Below, one piece after another: positions 44,960-52,924 of a stretch of DNA of 64,000 bases (position 1 is its first letter; each line of letters opens with the position of its first letter). Below the pieces are notes generated by a model, which saw only the letters and a program-made list of their open reading frames with translations, was not told the origin of the DNA and did not search any database. The DNA is from Candidatus Bathyarchaeum tardum (GTDB lineage Archaea > Thermoproteota > Bathyarchaeia > Bathyarchaeales > Bathyarchaeaceae), in contig JARVGH010000002.1 of the NCBI GenBank assembly GCA_029762755.1, positions 1 to 64,000 on the forward strand. The letters are read 5' to 3'. A program made the translations under genes and the position numbers.

Positions 44960-44964
44960 ATTAA

Positions 44965-45363
44965 TTGTCAACAAAAACTGAAAAACGGTTAGAAAAAATT
45001 CAGAATCTACTGGACAGGCTGGAACAAAAGTCTGCAAAGGGCATTCCAATTGTTGTTGAAGGCAAAAATGATGTTGATGCTTTACGTCGGCTAGGAATAT
45101 CTGGAGAATTAGTTTTAGCTAAAACATCTGGAAAATCGTTTTTAGATGTTCAAGACGAAATCGAAAAAACAAGTAAAAGGGAAATAATTCTGTTGTTTGA
45201 TTTCGATAGGCGCGGAAAGGAATGGACTAACCGGTTAGCTCGTTGTTTAGAAGAGATGAAAATAACTCCGAATCTTGTTTTTTGGAAAATGTTTTTGGGT
45301 CTAGTTGGTCGCGATGTGAAAGATATTGAAGGTTTAGCTAGTTACGTTGAACACTTTAAATAG
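44965..45363 (+). CDS. TOPRIM domain protein (UPF0292-like)
   Basis: 132 residues. The TOPRIM pattern is seen in IVVEGKNDVDALRRLG (Glu) and LLFDFDRRGKEW (DxD). This single-domain archaeal family (UPF0292) is related to the TOPRIM of primases and M5 ribonucleases. It lies between tyrS and dnaG on the same strand. It may process RNA or act with the primase. TTG start, directly after the tyrS stop. Confidence 0.75.
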   Translation: MSTKTEKRLEKIQNLLDRLEQKSAKGIPIVVEGKNDVDALRRLGISGELVLAKTSGKSFLDVQDEIEKTSKREIILLFDFDRRGKEWTNRLARCLEEMKITPNLVFWKMFLGLVGRDVKDIEGLASYVEHFK

Positions 45364-45445
45364 TTAACTTCATGTCGCAAAGTATAATAGACACTGACCT
45401 GTTAATTCAACCTGTAGTCTCAGTTTTAATGGAGATTATATTATC

Positions 45446-46664
45446 ATGATTGAGGTGACTCAAAACGAAATCAGCACAAACTGTTACGATAAAGTATGTT
45501 ATTCGAGCCCGGTTCGAAGTGGAGGGAGTAGTTGAAAAGCCGGATGTGATCGGGGCATTATTTGGGCAAACAGAAGGATTGTTTGGGCCAGAACTCGACC
45601 TCCGGGAACTACAGAAATCTGGTAGAATCGGAAGAATAGAAATAAGTTTAGATTCAAAACAAGATAAAACAACTGGAAAAATTAATATTCCAACTAGCTT
45701 AGATCGTGTTTCAACAGCGATTATCGCAGCTAGTATAGAAAGCATTGACCGTGTAGGTCCATGTAAAGCATCAGTTATTCTAAATAAAATTGAAGACATT
45801 CGTGACGCTAGACGGCGAATAATCATTGACCGTGCCAAAGACGTTCTCCAAAAATGGACTGTTGAAACAATGCCTGGTACTGACGAAATTTTTAGAGAAG
45901 TTTCTGAAATGTTACGGCTTCAACGACTCGAAAGTTATGGGCCTGAAGGATTAACTGCTGGACCTGAAATCAACAGTGCAAAACAAATAATCGTCGTAGA
46001 AGGAAGAGCAGACGTAATTACACTACTACGTGCAGGAATACAAAATACAATAGCTGTTGAAGGGGCAAAAATCCCACAAAGCATAATTAAACTTTGTCGC
46101 GAACGTGAAGCAATCGCTTTCCTAGATGGTGACCGCGGTGGAGACCTTATACTAAAAGAACTCAAACAAGTAGCTAACATCAAATATGTTGCACGCGCAC
46201 CCCGAGGCAAAGAAGTAGAAAATCTTACCTTTAAAGAAATTGAAAAAGCACTAAAAACCAAAGTTCCAATCGAAAAAAGCAAAAGTCCAGTAAAAACTAC
46301 GGTTAAACCTACGGTTCAAGCACCTGTTGATGGTCCAGTCAAAAAGAAAGAGCGCATTAAGAAAATTGTTCCAAAACAGATAGTTGAAGCTGCTCAACAG
46401 TTAGGAGGTACCCTAGAAGGAGTGCTTCTTGACAAAGAGATGAACCAAGTAGCACGTTTACCTGTTCGGGAACTTGCTGAAAAACTTCAACAAATGAAAG
46501 ATGTAGATATTGTTGTATTTGACGGCGTGATTACTCAAAGACTTGTTGACATTGCTTCAGAACGAAACATCAGCTATCTAGTAGCTGCACGGATCTCAAC
46601 TGCAATGAAAAAGCAACCTTTGAAAGTAACAATGATGACCTTCGACGAAATTTTGTCGCAATAA
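45446..46664 (+). CDS. dnaG: archaeal DnaG-type primase, with apparent 5' frameshift
   Basis: The body encodes VVEKPDVIGALFGQTEGLFG, the TOPRIM IVVEGRADVITLLRAG and FLDGDRGGD, and a Lys/Pro linker before a C-terminal domain. It is an RNA-polymerising primase linked to the archaeal exosome. The best start is ATG 45446 with GGAGAT ten bases upstream. From there the frame reads MIEVTQNEIST and then breaks at 45478-45480 (AAA): removing one A joins it to TVTIKYVIRARFEVEG, the expected N-terminus. GTG 45519 is the other in-frame start and would delete the first strand. This looks like a real or sequencing frameshift. Confidence 0.85.
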
Positions 46665-46671
46665 ACTAACA

Positions 46672-46690
46672 GGAGGCAAATGGTGCCTCC
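46672..46690 (+). terminator. 7-bp hairpin after dnaG
   Basis: GGAGGCA (46672-46678) and TGCCTCC (46684-46690) flank AATGG. It begins 8 bases after the dnaG stop and could be a terminator or processing signal. The AGGAGG looks like a ribosome site for an ATG at 46680, but the stem would hide it, and the ORF behind is A/T-rich and implausible. Confidence 0.5.
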
Positions 46691-46858
46691 GACCTATCTT
46701 ATTTTAGTTTATATAATACTTTTACACCTGTCAAAAACGCTTATTGCAAAAAAAGCGCTTAAAGACGAAATAGCAAAATACCTTAAGCTCCAAAATGAAA
46801 AAAGTGTAATTTTTTTTCTTAAATTAACTTTGGCAATAAATTCTTTGTTAAAAAAATT

Positions 46859-46882
46859 TGCGATTGTATATTTGCAATCGCA
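46859..46882. repeat. 8-bp inverted repeat
   Basis: TGCGATTG (46859-46866) and CAATCGCA (46875-46882) are exact complements with an 8-nt A/T loop. It lies in the non-coding stretch before the Cys-rich genes. It may be an operator or a terminator. Confidence 0.45.
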
Positions 46883-46953
46883 TTATATTAAATTATTAAA
46901 TTAACATAATTCTTTTTCACGAAAATACATTAAATTGTGAAAAATAATGGGTG

Positions 46954-47151
46954 ATGTTTTTGGAACTTTCTGAATTAAGTCAAAATTTCGTTGATTTCCC
47001 TGAATTAGAAGTAAATATGAATTTTAGAAATCGTCGAATTCAAGAGGTTCAATGCGAGGATAGATGGAGAAATGGATGCTTAAACAAAAGTTGTCCTGCA
47101 TTTAAAAATATTAATGGTTATCATTATTGCATTAGAACCAGTCAATATTGA
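46954..47151 (+). CDS. small Cys-rich protein
   Basis: 65 residues from ATG 46954 (GTG 46951 is also in frame). The second half has CEDRWRNGCLNKSCPAF and a final HYC, four Cys in a compact array that could bind zinc or an Fe-S cluster. The N-terminal part is acidic and hydrophobic (LELSELSQNFVDFPELE). It is followed at once by a related Cys-rich gene. No family is recognised; it is probably a metal-binding or redox protein. Confidence 0.5.
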   Translation: MFLELSELSQNFVDFPELEVNMNFRNRRIQEVQCEDRWRNGCLNKSCPAFKNINGYHYCIRTSQY

Positions 47152-47171
47152 ATATTATAGGGGTTTTATTT

Positions 47172-47483
47172 TTGGATAAAAATGAAACATCTTCAGACAT
47201 GAAAAACAAAGAAGAAATGTTCAATTCCATGTGTATCTGTCCAACTTGTCCAACATACAAAGCCTACGGAAAAAAAGACGATTATATTGCTTATTGTTTT
47301 TCTACCCATGGAAAAAGCAAAAAATTAGCTGAACATGGTTGTAAATGTGGACTTTGTCCAATTTATGAAAAAATGAACTTTTTAACTGCATACTATTGCA
47401 CAAGAGGTCTAGAAAAAGAACAAAAAGCTGCCATTGCAGATCCTTCGTACGGCAAACATGATCACGGTACACATCAAATGTAG
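47172..47483 (+). CDS. DUF2769-like Cys-rich protein
   Basis: About 103 residues from TTG 47172 (GGGG eight bases upstream); the frame is open further up to 47148. It contains MCICPTCPTYKAYGKK, a later CKCGLCPIYEKM, and isolated Cys, matching the CxxCPTY / CxxCPxY repeats of DUF2769, a small archaeal family often near redox proteins. Its C-terminus is His-rich (GKHDHGTHQM). It pairs with the preceding Cys-rich gene. Metal or Fe-S binding is inference. Confidence 0.6.
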   Translation: MDKNETSSDMKNKEEMFNSMCICPTCPTYKAYGKKDDYIAYCFSTHGKSKKLAEHGCKCGLCPIYEKMNFLTAYYCTRGLEKEQKAAIADPSYGKHDHGTHQM

Positions 47484-47562
47484 AGTTTCATTAAAAAATA
47501 ACTAGATGTTACTATGGAAACATAACTAAAAACAAGAATAATTTTAGAAATTTCTAGGTTTT

Positions 47563-47787
47563 TTATCTTCTAGTTAATGATAATATTGCAACGACCAGAA
47601 AAGCTATTCCTGTTAGTAATTCATTTCCTCCTGTGAGCCACCAAACAACTAGAGCGACTATTCCAGCAGGTAAAATAAAGAAAAATACTTTTGCAATAAA
47701 AATAATGACAAATATTCCGATAATAAATAATAAAAACAAACAAAGAATCCCTATTAATCCAAGAGAACCAATTAAAAAAAATGACAT
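47563..47787 (-). CDS. small membrane protein
   Basis: 74 residues: two hydrophobic helices (about 8-30 and 33-50), a polar turn with GGN, and a third hydrophobic end (LTGIAFLVVAILSLTRR). It resembles small permease-like or stress membrane proteins. No family is recognised. It is convergent with the Cys-rich genes, and its 5' flank is A/T-rich with no visible promoter. Confidence 0.5.
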   Translation of the reverse strand: MSFFLIGSLGLIGILCLFLLFIIGIFVIIFIAKVFFFILPAGIVALVVWWLTGGNELLTGIAFLVVAILSLTRR

Positions 47788-48075
47788 GAATTATTTTATG
47801 GGTGCAACGAATATAAAAAATATTGCCTTATGCCTTGAGAATAATTCACACATTATTATAATAGTGATGGTAAAGACAAGCATTATTATTGAAATAATAA
47901 TACATATTAAGATTTTTAATTACATTATTTTTAATTGAATAGATACTTAATTTCCAAATTACTTTAAAAAATTCGAAAAACAATTTGTATAACCAGTTAC
48001 ATACTGTAAGCATAAAAGGTTTCGAATTAGCAACCACTGTAACGCAATAAAAAATAAATTAAAGGTAACATTGTA

Positions 48076-49509
48076 ATGCTTTCAAAACCAGTTTCAGTAG
48101 AAGTAACATCTGAAATTACTCCAGCTTTTTTTAAAAATATGCTAAAATTCATTAATCGAAAATACGTTCTCCCAAATAGAAACCAATTCACAAATCTGAA
48201 TATGTCTTTTGATGAAATCAATCACCTTTCATTTACAGTTCTAGGACATCAGCATGAAGCTATTTTTGAAGTAAGAATTACGGCAAAAGAAATAATCAAA
48301 CTGGAAATAATTCCTGTCGTCGAAGAAGTTTCTGAAGATTTAGTAAATCAAGTGAAAAAAGATATTTTCGTATCTATTCAATTGTTTGAAGAGACCGTAA
48401 GAAAAACTACGTTATATTTTGCTTATGTGGATGGAGATGAAATCAAACCTGAAAAAGAGATGCAAATGAAAAAGAGTATTCTAGGGCGAATTTTCTCAAG
48501 TGGTATGTATATATTTTTTATTATTTCTATAACAATCAGTATTTTTCTATTTTTATTGTTTGGATTTTATGCAGTAATTATTTTAATAGTTCTTCAATTT
48601 GCTTTATTTTTGTTTTCGGATAAACTAATAGCAAAAGCTGGAGATTGGCAAATATCTGCTGCGAATCCAAACGTTCACCTGTTTCAATATCATCTTCCAG
48701 TAGATGATTATCAAAAAATCAAACAAAGATTTAGTGCCCAAGAATTTGTAACAATAAAGTCTGAAATATATCAAAAAACTCTGGGTTTAAGAAAATCTCT
48801 AACGTGTGAAATTGCTCATGAAGTCTTTTCAAAATATGGAATAACATGTTACCCGCAAAACATGTCAACAAAAAAGATAAATGTTTATCAAATCGTAGAA
48901 AACGTTGCAAAAAAATTCAATGCACCTATACCAAAAATAGTTCTGGCTAACACTACTGTCCCAAATGCTGCTGCAACAGGTCCAAGTCCAAAAAGAGGAG
49001 TTACATTAATCACTACTGGCTTGTTGGTTCAACTTCAAGAAGATGAAATTCTAAATGTGATTGGACACGAGTTTAGTCACCTGGTAAATCGAGATCCTTT
49101 AATTTTGTTAGGTTTAACAACCTCAGAATATTTGCTTCGAATTTATTTATTCCTGAATTTATTCACCTCCTTTTTCTGGTTTGCATATATCTATCTTTTT
49201 CTTTCACTTTCTTCACTATATTTTATTGCCAAATTTTTCGAAGGTCGCGCAGACTTGGATACAGCTGTTAAAATTGGTCAACCTAAAGTCCTTGCTGAAG
49301 CGTTGGAAAAAATTGGATTTAGCCGATTACAGTTTCAAGACGTTTCTGCTTACAAGGTTCAAAGTTGGATTAGATGGGATCCCCATCCCCCAATCTATTT
49401 TAGAATTCATAGATTAATGACAATTGAAGATCCCAAAGAAATTAAACACACTTTAGTTCGCTCAATAAAAGATAATTTCAATGGATTGTGGGATGCAATA
49501 AGGAGATGA
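48076..49509 (+). CDS. M48-family zinc metalloprotease (HtpX-like)
   Basis: 477 residues. An N-terminal soluble domain (1-150) is followed by two membrane helices (about 151-185), a catalytic domain with GHEFSHLVNRD (HExxH, near residue 337) and the third ligand Glu in FEGRADLD, and further membrane helices between them (about 360-395). M48/HtpX proteins degrade damaged membrane proteins with the active site on the cytoplasmic side. The N-terminal domain is unusual in length. ATG 48076 is well placed. A good housekeeping or stress gene. Confidence 0.88.
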   Translation: MLSKPVSVEVTSEITPAFFKNMLKFINRKYVLPNRNQFTNLNMSFDEINHLSFTVLGHQHEAIFEVRITAKEIIKLEIIPVVEEVSEDLVNQVKKDIFVSIQLFEETVRKTTLYFAYVDGDEIKPEKEMQMKKSILGRIFSSGMYIFFIISITISIFLFLLFGFYAVIILIVLQFALFLFSDKLIAKAGDWQISAANPNVHLFQYHLPVDDYQKIKQRFSAQEFVTIKSEIYQKTLGLRKSLTCEIAHEVFSKYGITCYPQNMSTKKINVYQIVENVAKKFNAPIPKIVLANTTVPNAAATGPSPKRGVTLITTGLLVQLQEDEILNVIGHEFSHLVNRDPLILLGLTTSEYLLRIYLFLNLFTSFFWFAYIYLFLSLSSLYFIAKFFEGRADLDTAVKIGQPKVLAEALEKIGFSRLQFQDVSAYKVQSWIRWDPHPPIYFRIHRLMTIEDPKEIKHTLVRSIKDNFNGLWDAIRR

Positions 49510-49750
49510 ATAGAAAACTATTAAAAATTTTTGATTGATCATAAATAAAAAAGTAAGAAAGTAGTTGTACTAATTATTGGATTTAGATTCCTTTCCGCTT
49601 TTTGCAATAATGTCATTTCATCTATTGGTCCACTTTTCGGATAAAACAAATCTGTGATGGTATACACACACTCGCATTGTTTTATTTTTTTTAATTTTAA
49701 TCAGTAATTATTGGTACCTACTTGTTAGTTGACCTCTTGGATGTGAAAAA

Positions 49751-50098
49751 ATGGGAAAATTTTTGATACTATGGTGTACAAATTTGGCGGCACCATTTCC
49801 GAAAGAATCTAAAGAATATAGAAAATTTATGGATCATATTTGGATGTCAATAGATAAACGTGTTAAAAGTGGAATGTTGAAAGATTATGGATTTTTCCTT
49901 GAAAGCAAGGCAGGATATGCAATTGCTGAGGGATCTTCTGAACAAATTTTCAAGTATGTTAGCATGTATTCCCCATATTGGACTAGTACAGTTCATGAGA
50001 TAATGTCTTATGAAAAAGGAAAAGAAATCCTAAGAGAAGCGATGACTAGCGCTATTGAATGTGCAGAAGCATCAGCTAAGAATACACCATCAATATAG
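49751..50098 (+). CDS. small alpha/beta-barrel-like protein (DUF3303-like)
   Basis: 115 residues. The pattern FLILWCTNLAAPFPKES at the start, KVKSGMLKDYGFFLESKAGYAIAEG in the middle and IMSYEKGKEIL at the end resembles dimeric ferredoxin-fold (muconolactone-isomerase-like / DUF3303) domains. No catalytic residues are evident. Isolated; a housekeeping or stress role is possible. ATG 49751 follows a T-rich leader. Confidence 0.5.
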   Translation: MGKFLILWCTNLAAPFPKESKEYRKFMDHIWMSIDKRVKSGMLKDYGFFLESKAGYAIAEGSSEQIFKYVSMYSPYWTSTVHEIMSYEKGKEILREAMTSAIECAEASAKNTPSI

Positions 50099-50235
50099 AG
50101 ATTGTTTCTTAGCATTTTGATTTTTTATGAAACTATTTTTTTAAAAATGGAAAATTAATAACATCGTTCAAATCAGTTAATCAAAAAATTTAGTTTGAAT
50201 TAGATAAAAGTTGAAGTTAACAGGAGCAAAATTTT

Positions 50236-50757
50236 ATGGATATAATCGAAGCGATAAAGTCCAGAAGAAGCGTGAGAAAATTTTCTGATAAAAAAATAGA
50301 CAGTAACAAATTGATTACGATTTTAGACGCAATTAGGTTTGCACCTTCAGCGTTTAATCGTCAAGAGTGGCGGTTTATAATCATTAAAAATTCTGAGACT
50401 ATACATAAATTGGTTGAGGAAGCAAAAACTCAACCTTTTGTTGCTGAAGCTCCTGTCGTCGTTGTTGCTTGTGCAAAATCAAGTGGACCCATAATGAGTT
50501 GTGGTCAACCCTGCTATGTTATAGATGTGGCAATTGCGTTAGATCATTTGAGTTTGGCAGCGCTCGAATATGGGGTTAGTTCTTGTTGGATAAGTGTTTT
50601 TAATGAAAATAGACTTAAAGAAATTTTTGATATTCCTGATAAAGTTCGAGTTATCGCACTAATGCTTTTAGGTTACCCTTCAGAGCAGGTAATATCTGAG
50701 AAAAAACGGTTGCCTTTAACAGAATTGTTAAAATTTGAAAAATGGTCAGATGAATAA
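50236..50757 (+). CDS. nitroreductase-family FMN oxidoreductase
   Basis: 173 residues. The start is typical: IIEAIKSRRSVRKFSDKKID, then APSAFNRQEWRFIII, the dimer-flavin contact regions, and LMLLGYPSEQ near the end. It binds FMN and reduces nitro or enone substrates with NAD(P)H. Substrate unknown. The GGAGC segment 8-12 bases upstream of ATG 50236 is a moderate ribosome site. Terminated by a strong inverted repeat. Confidence 0.85.
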   Translation: MDIIEAIKSRRSVRKFSDKKIDSNKLITILDAIRFAPSAFNRQEWRFIIIKNSETIHKLVEEAKTQPFVAEAPVVVVACAKSSGPIMSCGQPCYVIDVAIALDHLSLAALEYGVSSCWISVFNENRLKEIFDIPDKVRVIALMLLGYPSEQVISEKKRLPLTELLKFEKWSDE

Positions 50758-50773
50758 ATAAATAAGGCTAAAT

Positions 50774-50801
50774 ATTGTTCAAAATTTAGCTTTTGAACAA
50801 T
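50774..50801. terminator. 11-bp inverted repeat after the nitroreductase gene
   Basis: ATTGTTCAAAA (50774-50784) and TTTTGAACAAT (50791-50801) form a perfect stem with a 6-nt loop. It lies 17 bases after the stop and probably ends transcription, although an operator role is possible. Confidence 0.6.
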
Positions 50802-50892
50802 GTTACGATATGCTTAATAATCGTAGGTTTTGATTACACTGAAAATAATTAGAAATTTGTTTTTTGTAAGAATTTTAAAATTATTATATATT

Positions 50893-50910
50893 AAAAAAGA
50901 GAAAAAAAAG
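50893..50910 (-). terminator. poly-T terminator of the surface repeat gene
   Basis: On the minus strand this reads CCCC followed by T8-C-T-C-T6, about 40 bases after the stop at 50948. Archaeal terminators are T-runs of this sort. Confidence 0.5.
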
Positions 50911-50947
50911 GGGAATCTCAACTTTTCCGGTTTACGTTATTTTTTGT

Positions 50948-51877
50948 CTATTTGCTTCTTTTGCTATACATGTATAGTCCGAAGGCTATTGCAACGATCA
51001 CTGCTATGACAAGTATTATGATTAACGCAGTCAAAATTTCAGATGATAAGCCGAAAGGATGAGTTTCATCAACAGGTTGTTGGGGTTCTCCTGTGTCCAT
51101 ATCAATTGGAGTGAACACTGCTTCATAGTTGTATGAGTGTCCCATTCCGTGACTGACTTCCAGAGGATTCACAGGTATAACATTTGTGTCTAAAGCTGGA
51201 CCAGCTCCATGTCCTGGCATATAGTCTCCAGTAACTATCCAATATTGGAATTCATAGCCTTCGTTTGGCGTTGCGCTTAGTGTTAATGTTGGTTCAGCAT
51301 TTTGTCCAAATATGTAATTTCCAACGTCAGGGTTTGTTGATCCGCCTACAGTTGAAGAAACACTCACAAAACTGATGTCACTGGAAGACATTGGGAAGTT
51401 CCCAAACGTATCTAATGGATCGAAAATTATTGGATCCGGTTGTTCTATTCCAGAAACTATTGGTACAAAGACTGCTTGATATTCGTAAGTGTAACCAAAT
51501 CCACAAGTTATTTGTGCCGGATTATTAGTGAATGTGAGAAAGTCTATTGTAGGGAATCTAATAATTGGTATGGGTTCACCATCAATTATTATTTCATTTG
51601 GGCTTCCTTCTCCACTTTGATTCGGAGTGAACTCACCTGAAACAACCCAAAACAAGAATCGGAACCCATCATCTGGTGTGGCTTCTAAAGTGATTTCTGT
51701 GTCTTCTGGATAAACGTAAGTTCCTGGCGCTGGACTTGTGTTACCTCCTGCTGAGGGCAAAATCACTATTGTAGCTTCGTTGTCTTGTGCCAAAGTCAAT
51801 GAAATGGAAGCTAATATCAAAGTTACCGAAAGAGTTAGTACAACTACCGAGATTCGCTTTTTTTTATTCATATTCAA
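50948..51877 (-). CDS. secreted two-repeat surface protein
   Basis: 309 residues. A signal peptide (about 1-30) precedes two tandem copies of a beta-sandwich-like module of about 110 residues, each with 'GG(N/S)T(S/N)PxxGxYxxxxxxE(I/P)TL.ATP(D/N)(D/E)G(F/Y)(R/E)F.(F/Y)W(V/I)V(S/T)G' and ending with 'YEYQAVF(V/T)PI', similar to divergent InlB-B repeat modules. A membrane helix and KRSK tail close the protein. Probably exposed on the cell surface. ATG 51877 or 51871 starts it. Confidence 0.75.
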   Translation of the reverse strand: MNMNKKKRISVVVLTLSVTLILASISLTLAQDNEATIVILPSAGGNTSPAPGTYVYPEDTEITLEATPDDGFRFLFWVVSGEFTPNQSGEGSPNEIIIDGEPIPIIRFPTIDFLTFTNNPAQITCGFGYTYEYQAVFVPIVSGIEQPDPIIFDPLDTFGNFPMSSSDISFVSVSSTVGGSTNPDVGNYIFGQNAEPTLTLSATPNEGYEFQYWIVTGDYMPGHGAGPALDTNVIPVNPLEVSHGMGHSYNYEAVFTPIDMDTGEPQQPVDETHPFGLSSEILTALIIILVIAVIVAIAFGLYMYSKRSK

Positions 51878-51962
51878 ATATATTCCTCCTTAATGTAGCA
51901 AAAATATTGTATTGTTGTTAAATATTAGAAAAAACTTAATTTAAACCAATGTGAGTGACCTC

Positions 51963-51979
51963 TCACTATCACATAGTGA
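51963..51979. promoter_or_regulatory. palindromic operator TCACTAT-CAC-ATAGTGA
   Basis: A perfect 7-bp inverted repeat with a 3-base spacer, about 50 bases upstream of the desulforedoxin-like start at 52029 and also within the divergent gap to the surface protein (51877). It contains CTATCACAT (51966-51974), also found at 57316-57324 and, reverse, at 58010-58018. Confidence 0.5.
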
Positions 51980-52028
51980 TAATAATTTTTTTCTCCATCA
52001 TGATATTGTAATTCTAAGAGGTGATAAA

Positions 52029-52160
52029 ATGTCTGAAAAAATGGATAAAGCAGACAAAAATTGCTGTTATGTTTGTGATATTTGTGGTTGTGAAATTGTA
52101 TGCACAACTCCCAGTGCAGGGCCGCTAATGTGTTGCGATGAAGTGATGTGCTGTTGCTAA
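52029..52160 (+). CDS. desulforedoxin-like small Cys-rich protein
   Basis: 43 residues from ATG 52029, which has GAGGTGAT upstream. The frame is open further up but that stretch looks non-coding. The pattern CDICGCEIVCTTPSAGPLMC-CDEVMCC resembles the rubredoxin-like desulforedoxin domain (CxxCG ... P...G.L.CC) with several extra Cys. It may bind iron and scavenge superoxide as in desulfoferrodoxin, but its short length suggests a stand-alone electron carrier or metal store. It lies near the nitroreductase gene and next to a palindromic site. Confidence 0.6.
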   Translation: MSEKMDKADKNCCYVCDICGCEIVCTTPSAGPLMCCDEVMCCC

Positions 52161-52187
52161 TCAAACTTGGTGTGTTGTTAAAATATC

Positions 52188-52361
52188 ATGATTGCAAATG
52201 ACAGAAATAAAATTAAAGCTCAAGTTGAGCAAATGGAAAAAAAAATTGTCTACTTCAAAGGACGAGAACGATCAAGGGCGAGAAGAAGATATCTCCAGCT
52301 CTTATGTTCCAGTAAAAACAATTGTTTGTTAGACGAACCAATTTATATCGATAGAATATAA
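52188..52361 (+). CDS. 57-residue basic hypothetical protein
   Basis: ATG-started ORF ending with TAA at 52359-52361. The product is strongly basic with an Arg cluster (FKGRERSRARRRYLQLL) and an acidic end (LLDEPIYIDRI). It has two Cys. No ribosome site. A small nucleic-acid-binding protein is conceivable; no family is recognised. Confidence 0.4.
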   Translation: MIANDRNKIKAQVEQMEKKIVYFKGRERSRARRRYLQLLCSSKNNCLLDEPIYIDRI

Positions 52362-52924
52362 TTGAGCTTATTTCTTTCTTCAAAATATTTTTTTTCATTC
52401 TAATAATATCCTTAATTTTAATTATTTTGAACCTAATTTAGTTGAGAAAAAAATCATATGACTGGATTCCTTGGCAGGGAATTGGTTCTTATCTTCTAAA
52501 ACCCTTATTTTGTTCTTTAATATTCTTAATGAAGTTCAACTCTTATCAAGCAAACATTTCCCATCTATCTGAGGAATGAATATTATGCACCTGATTTTTT
52601 GTGTGTGAATTGTCCTTCCAGAGCAGACAATCGAAAAGTTATGTTTTATTTTGATCAATTCAGCTACTTATCCATCTGCCTAACTGTTTCGGTTTAACTT
52701 ATTGATTTTTGGTTAAACTGATTAGTGACTGCAACTATACACTCGCAGACTTTTTTATTTTAAACTTCGTAAGATGTATTTGGAGTAAATTTAGGATTGA
52801 GGTAGGGGGTTCTCATTCCTTCCATAATATTTGCTCCCTACTTCTTTTCCATATTTTACCTTTTTACAAATTACCTTGTAAAATTAAAAATTAAAACATA
52901 GTAAAAAAGCTACAAATAAATTAC
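52362..52924. other. non-coding gap of 560 bases
   Basis: No gene with a convincing start on either strand; an open frame from 52709 lacks a ribosome site and coding character. The region is A/T-rich, with T-runs near 52380-52392. No inverted repeat or RNA-like fold was found by eye. Confidence 0.4.

Noticed and set aside
46680-46904. An ORF starting right after AGGAGG following dnaG
   Set aside because: The AGGAGG is the left arm of a perfect 7-bp hairpin, and the frame behind it is low-complexity A/T-rich sequence.
52709-52894. 61-codon ORF in the 52362-52924 gap
   Set aside because: No ribosome site, Phe/Leu/Cys-rich low-information sequence, and no family features.
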